DNA of 11,595 nt. Origin: Gemmatimonadota bacterium. Lineage in GTDB: Bacteria; Gemmatimonadota; Gemmatimonadetes; Gemmatimonadales; GWC2-71-9. The stretch is from positions 1 through 11,595 of the forward strand of contig JAEHDT010000078.1 in assembly GCA_016880225.1 (NCBI GenBank), in the 5' to 3' direction. This document shows positions 1-6,506 of this stretch, piece by piece (positions within the stretch are counted from its first letter, which is position 1; each line of letters begins with the position of its first letter). Below the pieces are notes generated by a model. It was not told the origin of the DNA. It worked only from the letters and a program-made list of their open reading frames with translations, and did not search any database. The translations under genes were made by a program, and so were the position numbers.

Positions 1-209
1 CGGGATTTCCGCAGGCAGAAAAGCAGGCTCGCCGCGAGGCAGTTCCCGACCGCTGCGGCGATCAGGCGGGCGGCGTTCGGCCCGTCACCGGCCCCGAGCG
101 GCGGCGGCTCATCCAGCGTGAGGGGCGGCACTCCGGGCAGACCGAACTCGGCCGTGAACGCGTAGTCGTGCAGCAGGTCGAGCGTGAGCGCGAAGCGGTC
201 CTGTTCCAT
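1..209 (-). CDS. OsmC family protein, N-terminal part (runs off the left edge)
   Basis: Only the first 69 codons are in the window. The protein begins MEQDRFALTLDLLHDYAF and carries the OsmC/Ohr-family signature around residues 39-65: a GAGDGPNAARLIAAAVGNC stretch, with the presumed peroxidatic cysteine at Cys57, followed by SLLFCL with Cys65. OsmC/Ohr proteins are cytoplasmic dimers that reduce organic hydroperoxides with a pair of cysteines. The second family cysteine normally lies much later and cannot be checked here, so a redox-inactive OsmC-like paralogue is also possible. The start is the ATG at 207-209, with GGGAG about five bases upstream. It is transcribed away from the DUF302 and thioredoxin genes, so the spacer at 210-394 is a divergent promoter region. 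Confidence 0.8.
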   Translation of the reverse strand, partial: MEQDRFALTLDLLHDYAFTAEFGLPGVPPLTLDEPPPLGAGDGPNAARLIAAAVGNCLAASLLFCLRKS

Positions 210-287
210 ACGTCTCCCACGGGACGAGTTCACCGCCAATAACGTCGGCGCGCGTGGGGAACGCGTGAGGCGTGTTTGAAGGTCACT

Positions 288-303
288 TCATGTCGCTGCA
301 TGA
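288..303. promoter_or_regulatory. Imperfect operator-like inverted repeat in the divergent spacer
   Basis: TCATG (288-292) and CATGA (299-303) form a 5-bp inverted repeat with a 6-base spacer. It lies three bases before a longer palindrome. Short arms like these can arise by chance. It is listed because two dyads sit side by side in a spacer that must hold two promoters. No known regulator's consensus is recognised. Confidence 0.2.
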
Positions 304-305
304 TG

Positions 306-321
306 ATCTCTTGTAAGAGAT
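306..321. promoter_or_regulatory. Palindromic candidate operator upstream of the DUF302-thioredoxin pair
   Basis: ATCTCTT (306-312), two central bases GT, and AAGAGAT (315-321) make a perfect 7-bp inverted repeat. It is AT-rich in very GC-rich surroundings and lies 74 bases before the DUF302 start. A poor -35-like TTGTAA (311-316), with a weak -10-like CATAGC (333-338) 16 bases on, overlaps it, so a bound dimer could block transcription toward DUF302. The dyad is seen directly. The operator role and the promoter are inference, and no named regulator motif is recognised. Confidence 0.4.
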
Positions 322-394
322 TCTGGCATCGCCATAGCGCCCCGTGGCGATTTTGCGACCGAAGACACGGGAACGTCACAGGGGGAGGGCAACC

Positions 395-805
395 ATGGTG
401 GTCGAACAGACGACGCGGTACGGCATCGGCACGGAAGTGAACCTGCCGTACGAGCGCGCCGTGCAGCGCACGCGCGAGGAGCTGGCCAAGGAGGGGTTCG
501 GGGTGCTGACCGAGATCGACGTGGCGGCCACCCTTAAAAAGAAGCTGGACGTGGACTTCCCTCCCTACGTGATCCTCGGGGCCTGCAACCCCCCCCTCGC
601 CCACCGGGCGTTGACCGCCGAGCGCGACATCGGCCTGCTGCTGCCGTGCAACGTGATCGTGTACGCTGCGGACGAGCCCGGCAAGAGCGTCGTGGCCGCC
701 ATGGACCCCATCGCCGCCCTGGAGCTCACCGGAAACGAGCAGGTGCGGAGCGTCGCGCAGGACGTCCGGGCCCGGCTCGAACGGGTGCTCGCGGGCGTTC
801 GATGA
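395..805 (+). CDS. DUF302 domain protein
   Basis: This is a 136-residue protein made almost entirely of a DUF302 domain. Family features seen are EGFGVLTEIDVAATLKKKL (residues 33-51), a YVILGACNPPLAHRAL segment (59-73) with Cys64, and GLLLPCNVIVY (80-90) with Cys85, followed by AMDP near residue 102. DUF302 proteins have no settled biochemical role. Many are cytoplasmic, and some lie next to sulfur or redox genes. The start is the ATG at 395, because a strong GGGGGAGGG site ends about five bases before it. An in-frame upstream extension to 344 has no such site. The thioredoxin 2 gene follows after 26 bases, so the two are probably co-transcribed. The two internal cysteines and the thioredoxin neighbour would suit a thiol-linked role, but that is inference. 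Confidence 0.85.
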   Translation: MVVEQTTRYGIGTEVNLPYERAVQRTREELAKEGFGVLTEIDVAATLKKKLDVDFPPYVILGACNPPLAHRALTAERDIGLLLPCNVIVYAADEPGKSVVAAMDPIAALELTGNEQVRSVAQDVRARLERVLAGVR

Positions 806-831
806 CGCGAACCGCGCGAACGGAGGGACCG

Positions 832-1284
832 ATGTCGAACGTGACCACGAACTGCCCGTTTTGCGACACGCTGAATCGCGTCGATCTTGACCGGCTGGAC
901 GACGGACCGCGTTGTTCCGGGTGTCACCGGCCCCTCCACTTGGACCGTCCGCAATCGATCCCCGGCGAAGCGCTCGATCGCATCATCGCCGACGCCGAGG
1001 TGCCGCTCCTGGTCGACTTCTACGCGGATTGGTGCGGGCCGTGCCGCATGATGGCGCCCGTGCTGGACGAGCTCGCGCGCGAGCGGGCGGGCGAGGTGCT
1101 GGTGGGCAAGGTCGATACCGACCGCCACCCCTTTGCGGCCAGGCGCTTCGAGGTGCGCGGTATCCCGACGCTGATCCTGTTCTCGGGCGGCCGCGAGGTC
1201 GGGCGTCAGGTGGGAGCGGTGCCCCGGACGGCGCTCGACGCCCTCCTCGGGTCGGTAGGAGAGACGCTCAACCCTTCGCGCTGA
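832..1284 (+). CDS. trxC: Thioredoxin 2 with N-terminal zinc finger
   Basis: A 150-residue cytoplasmic disulfide reductase of the TrxC type. The N-terminal zinc finger uses CPFC (Cys8, Cys11) and CSGC (Cys28, Cys31). The thioredoxin fold follows from about residue 42, with the active site WCGPC (67-71), the KVDTD strand and the cis-proline in GIPTL (Pro112). Length and order match the TrxC family, which reduces protein disulfides using thioredoxin reductase and is often induced by oxidative stress. The start is the ATG at 832, preceded by GGAGGGA. An in-frame ATG at 802, overlapping the DUF302 stop, would add ten residues (MTRTARTEGP) and is less likely. The 3' end overlaps the convergent zinc-ribbon gene by 17 bases. 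Co-transcription with DUF302 is likely. Confidence 0.92.
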   Translation: MSNVTTNCPFCDTLNRVDLDRLDDGPRCSGCHRPLHLDRPQSIPGEALDRIIADAEVPLLVDFYADWCGPCRMMAPVLDELARERAGEVLVGKVDTDRHPFAARRFEVRGIPTLILFSGGREVGRQVGAVPRTALDALLGSVGETLNPSR

Positions 1285-1567
1285 CGCCAGCGGTCGCGCG
1301 CCATCTCTTCAGCTTCGGCATCACATCCGCCAGGAGCGCCCGGGCCTGCGCCGCCGGCATGATCCCCTGCTTGGCCATGATGTCCACACAGCTGTCGATC
1401 ATCTCCTGCATTGAAACGTCGGGGTCGGTGAACACCCCGTTCGAGAAGCAGTGGCGGCAGTAGTCGTTCACCCGGAAGCCCGCGACGTCGGTGCCGAAAT
1501 CCTCCGGCTTGCCGAGCGGCATGCTGCAGCTCTGACAGAACGGTCCCTTGGGCTGTTGGCTTGACAT
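1268..1567 (-). CDS. Putative zinc-ribbon domain protein
   Basis: A 99-residue protein with a four-cysteine zinc-ribbon pattern: CQSC (Cys11, Cys14) and CRHC (Cys37, Cys40), framed by the characteristic MPLGKPEDFGTD and FSNGVFTDPD segments. This matches the 'putative zinc ribbon' family found as a stand-alone module in many bacteria and archaea. Its function is unknown. A mostly helical tail (about 53-90) follows the ribbon. The start is well supported, with AGGAGGTG about six bases upstream of the ATG. It is the second gene of a minus-strand pair, 28 bases after the small membrane protein gene, and its last 17 bases overlap the end of the thioredoxin gene on the other strand, so the two messages are antisense there. 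Confidence 0.82.
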   Translation of the reverse strand: MSSQQPKGPFCQSCSMPLGKPEDFGTDVAGFRVNDYCRHCFSNGVFTDPDVSMQEMIDSCVDIMAKQGIMPAAQARALLADVMPKLKRWRATAGVSAKG

Positions 1568-1595
1568 GCTGCACCTCCTGATCGGTTCTTCGACG

Positions 1596-1817
1596 TTAGG
1601 CGGCGCTCGCCGGCCGGCCCCGGATAGCGTCGCGGACTTTGGCGGCGGTGGTCGGACTGACGAGCCGGAGCACGATATAGAACACGTATCCGACGGCCGC
1701 GAGCCACACGACCGTGATGGCGAGCCCGATGAGCGTCCCCAGAATGCCGAAGGCGAGCTTCAAGACCAGCCACACGACTACCGCCAGCACCGCGAAGCCG
1801 AGAATCTTCCGAATCAT
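1596..1817 (-). CDS. Small two-helix membrane protein
   Basis: A 73-residue protein starting MIRKILGFAVLAVVVW. Two hydrophobic stretches (about 5-29 and 32-52) would span the membrane. A short, positively charged tail with VRDAIRGRPASAA follows. No family is recognised. GGAGG lies five bases before the ATG at 1815-1817, so this start is preferred over one ten codons upstream. It leads the minus-strand pair with the zinc-ribbon gene and is divergent from the membrane protein gene at 1962. The 144-base spacer between them must hold promoters for both directions, but no convincing promoter motif was seen in it. Confidence 0.65.
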   Translation of the reverse strand: MIRKILGFAVLAVVVWLVLKLAFGILGTLIGLAITVVWLAAVGYVFYIVLRLVSPTTAAKVRDAIRGRPASAA

Positions 1818-1961
1818 CGTTGCCTCCGATCTGTAGCCCGGCCGCAAGCTGGCGAGGTGTGCCTGAAGGCGTGCTGAGGCGGCCTTGAGCGGGTCTTCAT
1901 CCCGGTCTCAAATCCCGTTCAGTGGCCGGTGGTTACGATGCGGCCGGGAGGTCACACCGGT

Positions 1962-2798
1962 ATGTCCATCGACCGAAGGGAGCGCTGGCTCTCCGCGCTG
2001 ATCATCGTCCTCGCGCTTCCCGCGCACTTGATCGGCCTGTTCGTGCCCTCGATCTACCGCGACCCGGCGGTCCTGCTGCCTCAGAACCTGGGGACGGACC
2101 TCGTCACCCTGTGCGTCGCCGTCCCGCTGCTCGCCGTCACGACGATGGCGCTCGGAAAGGGCTCCGCCCGGGCCCGGCTGCTCTGGTTGGGCGCGCTCGG
2201 ATACCTGGCGTATGCGTACGGCATGTACGCCCTCGGCGTCCGGTGGAACGAGCTGTTCCTCTTGTACGTCGCCCTGTTCGGGCTGGCGCTGTTCGCCCTG
2301 GTCATCGGGCTCGTGGGAACGGACGCTGCGCGGGTGCGCGCCAGCCTCGCCGGGCGGGTGCCGAGCCGTGCGGTGGCCGGGTACCTCATGCTCGTCGCGG
2401 TGATGGTGACGGCGCTGTGGCTCGCTGAGGAGCTGCGCGCGCTGGCGGGCGGCGTGGTGCCCCCGTCCGTGGTCCAGCTCGAGACGCCGACGAACATCGT
2501 TCATGTGTTCGATCTGGGCGTCGTGCTGCCGGCGATGGTGGTCGCGGCCGTGATGCTGCTGCGCGACTGGCCGTGGGGGTACGTGCTGGCCGGGCTGCTG
2601 CTCGTGAAGGCCACGACGATCGGTCTGTGGGTGGTGGTGATGATCTGGCTCAGCGCGCGCCAGGGGTTCGCAACCCCCGCGGCATACACGGCGTTCTTCG
2701 TCTTGCTCACGGCCGTGGGAGGCGTGCTGGCATGGCGCTTCACGGCCGCGCCCGCAGGGAGACCGCAATGGCAACTGTCGCCACACCCCAGGCCGTAG
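1962..2798 (+). CDS. Uncharacterised polytopic membrane protein
   Basis: A 278-residue, strongly hydrophobic protein with about eight predicted membrane helices, near residues 9-29, 47-65, 72-92, 97-118, 136-158, 180-201, 205-230 and 238-260. Recognisable pieces are LFVPSIYRDPAVLLPQN (26-42), conserved-looking and just after the first helix, and LGALGYLAYAYGMYALGV (77-93). It resembles uncharacterised membrane proteins met in GC-rich bacteria, but no function can be given. The start is the ATG at 1962 with GGGAGGT about nine bases upstream. GTG 1929 and ATG 1938 are in-frame alternatives without a better site. Its end overlaps the SRPBCC gene by 31 bases in another frame, which indicates one operon and possibly coupled translation. 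Confidence 0.75.
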   Translation: MSIDRRERWLSALIIVLALPAHLIGLFVPSIYRDPAVLLPQNLGTDLVTLCVAVPLLAVTTMALGKGSARARLLWLGALGYLAYAYGMYALGVRWNELFLLYVALFGLALFALVIGLVGTDAARVRASLAGRVPSRAVAGYLMLVAVMVTALWLAEELRALAGGVVPPSVVQLETPTNIVHVFDLGVVLPAMVVAAVMLLRDWPWGYVLAGLLLVKATTIGLWVVVMIWLSARQGFATPAAYTAFFVLLTAVGGVLAWRFTAAPAGRPQWQLSPHPRP

Positions 2799-3940
2799 CC
2801 GCCGCCGCCGGCGCCAGGCTCATCGACCGGTTCATGCCGCAGGCGGACGTGACCGAGCGTCACGAAACGCTCGTGCGCGCGCCCGCGGAGGTCGTGTTCG
2901 ACACCGCGCAGAAGTTCGACCTCCAGTCGATCCCCATCATTCGCGCCATCTTCTGGTTGCGTGCCAAAATCCTGCGCGCCGCACCGCCACCGCCGCGCTT
3001 GTTTGCAGAGGGGTTGGTGGCGGAGACCACCGCGATCGGGTGGGGCGTCCTGGCCCTGCGCCCGGGGCGCGAGCTCGTGGCAGGGTCGGTCACTCAGCCG
3101 TGGAAGGGGAACGTCGTGTTCACACCCGTCGCGCCGGATCGCTTTGCCGCGTTCTCCCAGCCCGACCGGGTCAAGATCGTCTGGACGCTCGAGGCCGAGC
3201 CGATCGGCCCGGCGTTGACCCGATTCCGCACGGAGACGCGCGTGGTTGCGACCGACGAGGCCGGGCGGAAGCACTTCCGGCGCTACTGGCGCTTGTTCGG
3301 GGCGGGCATCGTGCTGATCCGCTGGCTGTTGCTCCCGGCGCTGCGTCGGGAGGCGGAGGGTCGCCGGCCGCACGCGAGATCGGTGCGGGCCGACCCCGGC
3401 GAGCGCACCCGGGAGCTTCCGGGCGACGATCTCATCGCGGCTCCGCTCGGTGTGGTGACGCACGCGATAACGATTCGCCGCCCTCCCCACGACGTGTGGC
3501 CGTGGCTCGCCCAGATGGGCGCGGGACGGGCGGGCTGGTACAGCTACGACTTCATCGACAATGGCCGGCAGCCGAGCGCCGAGCGCATCCGGCCCGAGTT
3601 GCAGAGCATCGCGGTCGGCGCGTTGTTCCCGGCACTTCCTGGCGCGACCGATGCGTTCCACGTGCTGCAGTACGAGCCGGACCACTCGCTCGTGCTCGGC
3701 TGGGCGCCACGGCCGCGTGGCGCGCCCGTGACGACCTGGGCACTGGTGCTGGAAGAGCCGGAGCCTGGCTGCACCCGTCTCATCGAGCGGGGACGGGTGG
3801 GCAGCCCCTACCGCCCGTACGGCCTGCCGCAGTGGTTCGCGCAGCGCCTCGCTCCGCTGGCCCACGCCGTGATGGTGCGGAAGCACATGCTCGGCATCGC
3901 GCGGCGGGCGGAAGCGCCCGCCGTTCTGCCTGCGCGGTGA
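2768..3940 (+). CDS. Two-domain SRPBCC (START-like) protein
   Basis: A 390-residue protein with two SRPBCC-type hydrophobic-pocket domains in tandem. The first (about 25-195) opens with HETLVRAPAEVVFDTAQKFD. The second (about 228-378) opens with THAITIRRPPHDVWPWLAQM and continues GAGRAGWYSYDFIDNG, a pattern common in single-domain relatives. A linker with the ELPGDDLI motif (216-223) joins them. Each half shows the usual start: a strand, then a proline and a short helix with VW or VF. Members of this superfamily bind lipids, polyketides or other hydrophobic ligands; the ligand here cannot be read from sequence. The segment FGAGIVLIRWLLLPAL (177-192) is hydrophobic, so membrane contact is possible. 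The start ATG at 2768 has GGGAG seven bases upstream and lies inside the end of the preceding gene. The CPBP gene follows after 18 bases. Confidence 0.75.
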   Translation: MATVATPQAVAAAAGARLIDRFMPQADVTERHETLVRAPAEVVFDTAQKFDLQSIPIIRAIFWLRAKILRAAPPPPRLFAEGLVAETTAIGWGVLALRPGRELVAGSVTQPWKGNVVFTPVAPDRFAAFSQPDRVKIVWTLEAEPIGPALTRFRTETRVVATDEAGRKHFRRYWRLFGAGIVLIRWLLLPALRREAEGRRPHARSVRADPGERTRELPGDDLIAAPLGVVTHAITIRRPPHDVWPWLAQMGAGRAGWYSYDFIDNGRQPSAERIRPELQSIAVGALFPALPGATDAFHVLQYEPDHSLVLGWAPRPRGAPVTTWALVLEEPEPGCTRLIERGRVGSPYRPYGLPQWFAQRLAPLAHAVMVRKHMLGIARRAEAPAVLPAR

Positions 3941-3958
3941 GCAGGGCATTCTCACGCC

Positions 3959-4825
3959 ATGATCGGGAGAGATCGGTATGTCGGACGAGACGCCGGGCCG
4001 CCGGTGCGACGCCGCCTCCTGGCTCGCCGCCCGTTGGTCACGTACTTCGCGCTCGCCTATCTGTTGTCGTGGGCGGTCGAGCTGCCCCTCGCCGCCTCGG
4101 CGCAGGGATGGACCACGTGGTCCTTTCCTTATTGGCTGCACTATCTCGCCGGGTACGGCCCGCTGCTCGCGGCTCTCGTCACGACCCGGGCGACCGAGGG
4201 CACGTCGGGCGTGCGGGACCTGCTGGCGCGAATGGTCCGGTGGCGCGTCCGGCCGATCTGGTGGATCGCCGCCCTCTCGCCGCTATTCCTCTACGCAGTC
4301 ACCGCGGTCGCCCTGCGCCTCACGCGTGGAACGTGGACGGACGTCGGTCTGCTCGGCCGCATCAACTATCTGCCCGACCTCGGGTTCGGCGCGCTCGTGT
4401 TCTGGATGCTGACGTACGGCATTGGCGAAGAGACCGGCTGGCGCGGCTTCGCGCTCCCCCGGCTGCAGCAGGGTAGGAGCGCGCTGTCGGCGAGTCTGAT
4501 CCTGGCGGCGTTCTGGATCGGCTGGCATCTGCCGACGTTTCTCTATCTGCCGACCTACGTAAAGCTGGGGCTTGCCGTCCTGCCCGGGTTCGCGCTCGGC
4601 ATCGTGGCGGGCGCCATTGTCTTCACGTGGCTCTACAACAGCTCGGGCGGCAGCATTCTCATGGTGGCGCTGGGGCACGCCGCGCTCAACTACGTCACGG
4701 GCTCGCCCCTCGGCGACCAGACGGTCGCCGCGGCGATCAGCACGGCGATCATGGTCTGGGCCGTAGTCGTGATCTTCGTCTGGAAGGTCGCTACGCTCTC
4801 GGTCGCGCCGAAGCAGGTGAGCTGA
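3959..4825 (+). CDS. CPBP family intramembrane metalloprotease
   Basis: A 288-residue membrane protein with the CPBP (Rce1/CAAX protease-like, ABI) motifs. Motif 1 is EETGWRGF with Glu157, Glu158 and Arg162. Motif 2 is FWIGWHLP with His190, where Trp186 takes the usual Phe position. Motif 3 is HAALNY with His240 and Asn244. Helices lie around 27-48, 62-76, 101-120, 141-155, 175-193, 204-224 and 255-277. In bacteria such proteins cleave membrane substrates or give self-immunity to bacteriocins; the substrate here is unknown. The N-terminus is uncertain. ATG 3959 has only a distant purine run. A well-spaced GGGAGA precedes ATG 3978 in another frame, whose codons look more G/C-ending until about 4030, so a small indel is possible. 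GTG 4001 is another start. The gene ends seven bases from the convergent lipoprotein gene. Confidence 0.85.
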   Translation: MIGRDRYVGRDAGPPVRRRLLARRPLVTYFALAYLLSWAVELPLAASAQGWTTWSFPYWLHYLAGYGPLLAALVTTRATEGTSGVRDLLARMVRWRVRPIWWIAALSPLFLYAVTAVALRLTRGTWTDVGLLGRINYLPDLGFGALVFWMLTYGIGEETGWRGFALPRLQQGRSALSASLILAAFWIGWHLPTFLYLPTYVKLGLAVLPGFALGIVAGAIVFTWLYNSSGGSILMVALGHAALNYVTGSPLGDQTVAAAISTAIMVWAVVVIFVWKVATLSVAPKQVS

Positions 4826-4832
4826 ACCTGGT

Positions 4833-5366
4833 CTAGCGGCCCCCGCGATACCGCTCCCGCTCTTCCCGCGGCAGGATCAAGGCTCGAGCCACCGCGGTGG
4901 CGTCCACGGCGATCAACAGGCCTTCCCGCGGCAGCGTCTGCACGCCTACCACCGTCCCGGCCGGGGGGTTCCGCTGCGGGAAGAAGTCGGGGGCTGCGGC
5001 GCGGATCAAGTCCAGGTCGCCCGGCTTCGCGTTGACGACGTAGATGGTGAGCTTGGCGACGTCCTCAGGCGCGACGCCGGCGATGCGCAATACGGTCGCG
5101 AGATTGGCGAATGCCTGCGCTGCCTGCGCGCGCAGGTCCCCGGGACCCACGAGCCGGCCCGTCGAATCCAGCGCCACCTCCCCTGAGACGTACACCGTCG
5201 GCCCCACCTTCACGGCGTGCGTGAAGCCCGGGAGGGCGGCGAGCGTGCCGGGGTTGATGTAGCGGGCGTTGACCGGATCCGGCCCCTGCCGGATGGAGCC
5301 TGGCGTCGGGGCGACGCAGCCCGCGAGCACTAGGATGATCGCGGGACCGAGCAGGGGGATCCGCAT
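4833..5366 (-). CDS. RidA/YjgF-family lipoprotein lacking the substrate arginine
   Basis: A 177-residue protein. The first 17 residues form a lipoprotein signal peptide, MRIPLLGPAIILVLAGC, with an LAGC lipobox and Cys17 as the lipid-bearing residue. The rest is a RidA (YjgF/YER057c/UK114) domain: AVKVGPTVYVSGEVALD (51-67), RAQAAQAFANLATVLRIAGV (79-98), KLTIYV (105-110) and a C-terminal VGVQTLPREGLLIAVDATAV. Cytosolic RidA deaminates reactive enamines and imines with a conserved arginine in the PAR segment. Here that segment reads PPAGTVV, with Gly137 in its place, so imine deaminase activity is unlikely. The start ATG 5364-5366 has GAGGAG six bases upstream; a start 14 codons earlier would spoil the signal peptide. 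It lies 96 bases after hypE on the same strand and may have its own promoter. Only weak hairpins without a U-run are seen between them. Confidence 0.85.
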   Translation of the reverse strand: MRIPLLGPAIILVLAGCVAPTPGSIRQGPDPVNARYINPGTLAALPGFTHAVKVGPTVYVSGEVALDSTGRLVGPGDLRAQAAQAFANLATVLRIAGVAPEDVAKLTIYVVNAKPGDLDLIRAAAPDFFPQRNPPAGTVVGVQTLPREGLLIAVDATAVARALILPREERERYRGGR

Positions 5367-5462
5367 GCCATACTCCTCTGGATGTGGGTGGTCGGACGTT
5401 CGGGCCATCTGTATACGCCGCCGAACGGCGGGAAGTTCACGTGCTCAGCCCGAGGGCACGCC

Positions 5463-6506
5463 TCAGCAGATGCGCGGCAGCTGGTCCCCGGGCAGCATAT
5501 CCACCACGCGGGTGCCGCCGATGGCCGTCTCGAGCACGACCATGCCGGGGTGGGTGTCCACCACGCGGCCGATGCGGGCGGCGTCGCGCCCCAGCGGGTG
5601 AGCGCGCAGCGCTGCGAGGCACGGCTCGGCGAGCGGCTCGGGAACGAACGCCAGCAGCACGCCCTCGTTGGCGACGTACAGCGGGTCGAAGCCGAGCATC
5701 TCGCACGCCGCCGCGACGGCGGGCGGGATGGGAATATGCGGCTCGACGAGCGCGATGCCGACGCCCGACGCCGCCGCGATCTCGTTCAACGCGCTGGCCA
5801 CACCGCCTCGAGTCGGGTCGCGCAAGGTGTGCACATCGGGCCCGGCGGCGGCGCGCAGCCGCTCGACCAGCGGGTACAGGATGGCGGAGTCGCTCTCGAT
5901 CTCCGCCTCGAACGCGAGGCCCTCCCGCGCCGTCATGATCGCGATCCCGTGCCGGCCGAGCGGACCGGAGACGAGGACGGCGTCGCCGGGCCGGGCCCGG
6001 GCCGGGCCCGGGGTGAAGTCTGGGGCCATGAGCCCGATGCCCGTCGTGTTGATGAAGACGCCGTCCGCCTTGCCGCGCTCCACGACCTTGGTGTCACCAG
6101 TGATGAGCAGCACCCCGGCCGCGCGGGCCGCCTCGCCCATGGCGCTCACCACGCGGTCGAGCACGTCGAACGGCAGCCCCTCTTCCAGCACGAAACCCGC
6201 GGACAGGTACACCGGCCGGGCACCCATCATCGCCAGGTCGTTCACCGTGCCGTGCACCGCGAGCGAGCCGATGTTGCCGCCGGGAAACTCGAGTGGGTTG
6301 ACCACGAAGGTGTCGGTCGAGATCGCGACCTCCTGGCCGTTCACGTCCACCACGGCCGCGTCGCCGAGCTGCGCCAAGACATCGTTCGTGAAGTGCGGCA
6401 GGAAGCGCGCCTTCAAGAGCCCGGCGCTCATCTTGCCGCCGGAGCCGTGGCCGAGCTGCACGCGGTCGTCCGTAGCGATCGGGGTGGGGCAGATCAGCGT
6501 GCTCAT
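5463..6506 (-). CDS. hypE: Hydrogenase maturation protein HypE (thiocarboxamide dehydratase)
   Basis: A 347-residue cytoplasmic enzyme of the PurM/AIR-synthase fold. HypE receives a carbamoyl group from HypF on its C-terminal cysteine and dehydrates it with ATP to a thiocyanate, the source of the cyanide ligands of the [NiFe] active-site iron. Seen here are the ATP-binding HGSGGKMSAGLL (19-30), ISTDTFVVNPLEFPGGNIG in the N-terminal half, LITGDTKVVERGKADGVFIN, DPTRGGVASALNEIAA in the C-terminal half, and the diagnostic terminal PRIC with Cys347. The length is normal. The start ATG overlaps the hypD stop as ATGA, so translation is coupled. A short GC-only tandem repeat (5991-6012) codes for the linker TPGPARARPGD, but this linker looks of normal length for the family. 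It is the last gene of the hyp operon. Confidence 0.97.
   Translation of the reverse strand: MSTLICPTPIATDDRVQLGHGSGGKMSAGLLKARFLPHFTNDVLAQLGDAAVVDVNGQEVAISTDTFVVNPLEFPGGNIGSLAVHGTVNDLAMMGARPVYLSAGFVLEEGLPFDVLDRVVSAMGEAARAAGVLLITGDTKVVERGKADGVFINTTGIGLMAPDFTPGPARARPGDAVLVSGPLGRHGIAIMTAREGLAFEAEIESDSAILYPLVERLRAAAGPDVHTLRDPTRGGVASALNEIAAASGVGIALVEPHIPIPPAVAAACEMLGFDPLYVANEGVLLAFVPEPLAEPCLAALRAHPLGRDAARIGRVVDTHPGMVVLETAIGGTRVVDMLPGDQLPRIC
5991..6012. repeat. Tandem 11-bp GC repeat inside hypE
   Basis: CCGGGCCCGGG occurs twice head to tail (5991-6001 and 6002-6012). It is self-complementary and could form hairpins or promote slippage. It codes for the proline/arginine linker before the RPGDAVLVSG segment of HypE. 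The encoded linker appears to have ordinary length, so this is probably codon bias rather than an inserted element. Confidence 0.6.

Noticed and set aside
1818..1961. Possible promoters or operators in the divergent spacer between the small membrane protein and the polytopic membrane protein
   Set aside because: No -35/-10 pair or convincing dyad was found. Only a loose AAGGC to GCCTT repeat is present, which is not above chance.
2501..4141. Minus-strand open frame of over 500 codons opposite the SRPBCC gene
   Set aside because: It is antisense to three genes with recognisable products. The composition is Arg/His/Gly-rich and no motif is seen.
3040..4476. Plus-strand open frame of nearly 480 codons in a second frame of the SRPBCC and CPBP genes
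   Set aside because: It covers two genes with family motifs in their own frames. Its own translation is low-complexity, so it is a high-GC shadow.
4814..4830. Inverted repeat CAGGT-N7-ACCTG at the convergent ends of the CPBP and lipoprotein genes
   Set aside because: Five-bp arms without a U-run on either strand are too weak to call a bidirectional terminator.
5128..5140. GGTCCC-C-GGGACC type palindrome inside the lipoprotein gene
   Set aside because: It is explained by codons for the GPGD turn in the RidA domain and does not match the hypF repeat.
5418..5431. Hairpin CCGCC-GAAC-GGCGG after hypE as a terminator
   Set aside because: The stem is only five pairs and no U-run follows in the hypE direction. 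A weaker imperfect dyad at 5444-5462 also lacks one.
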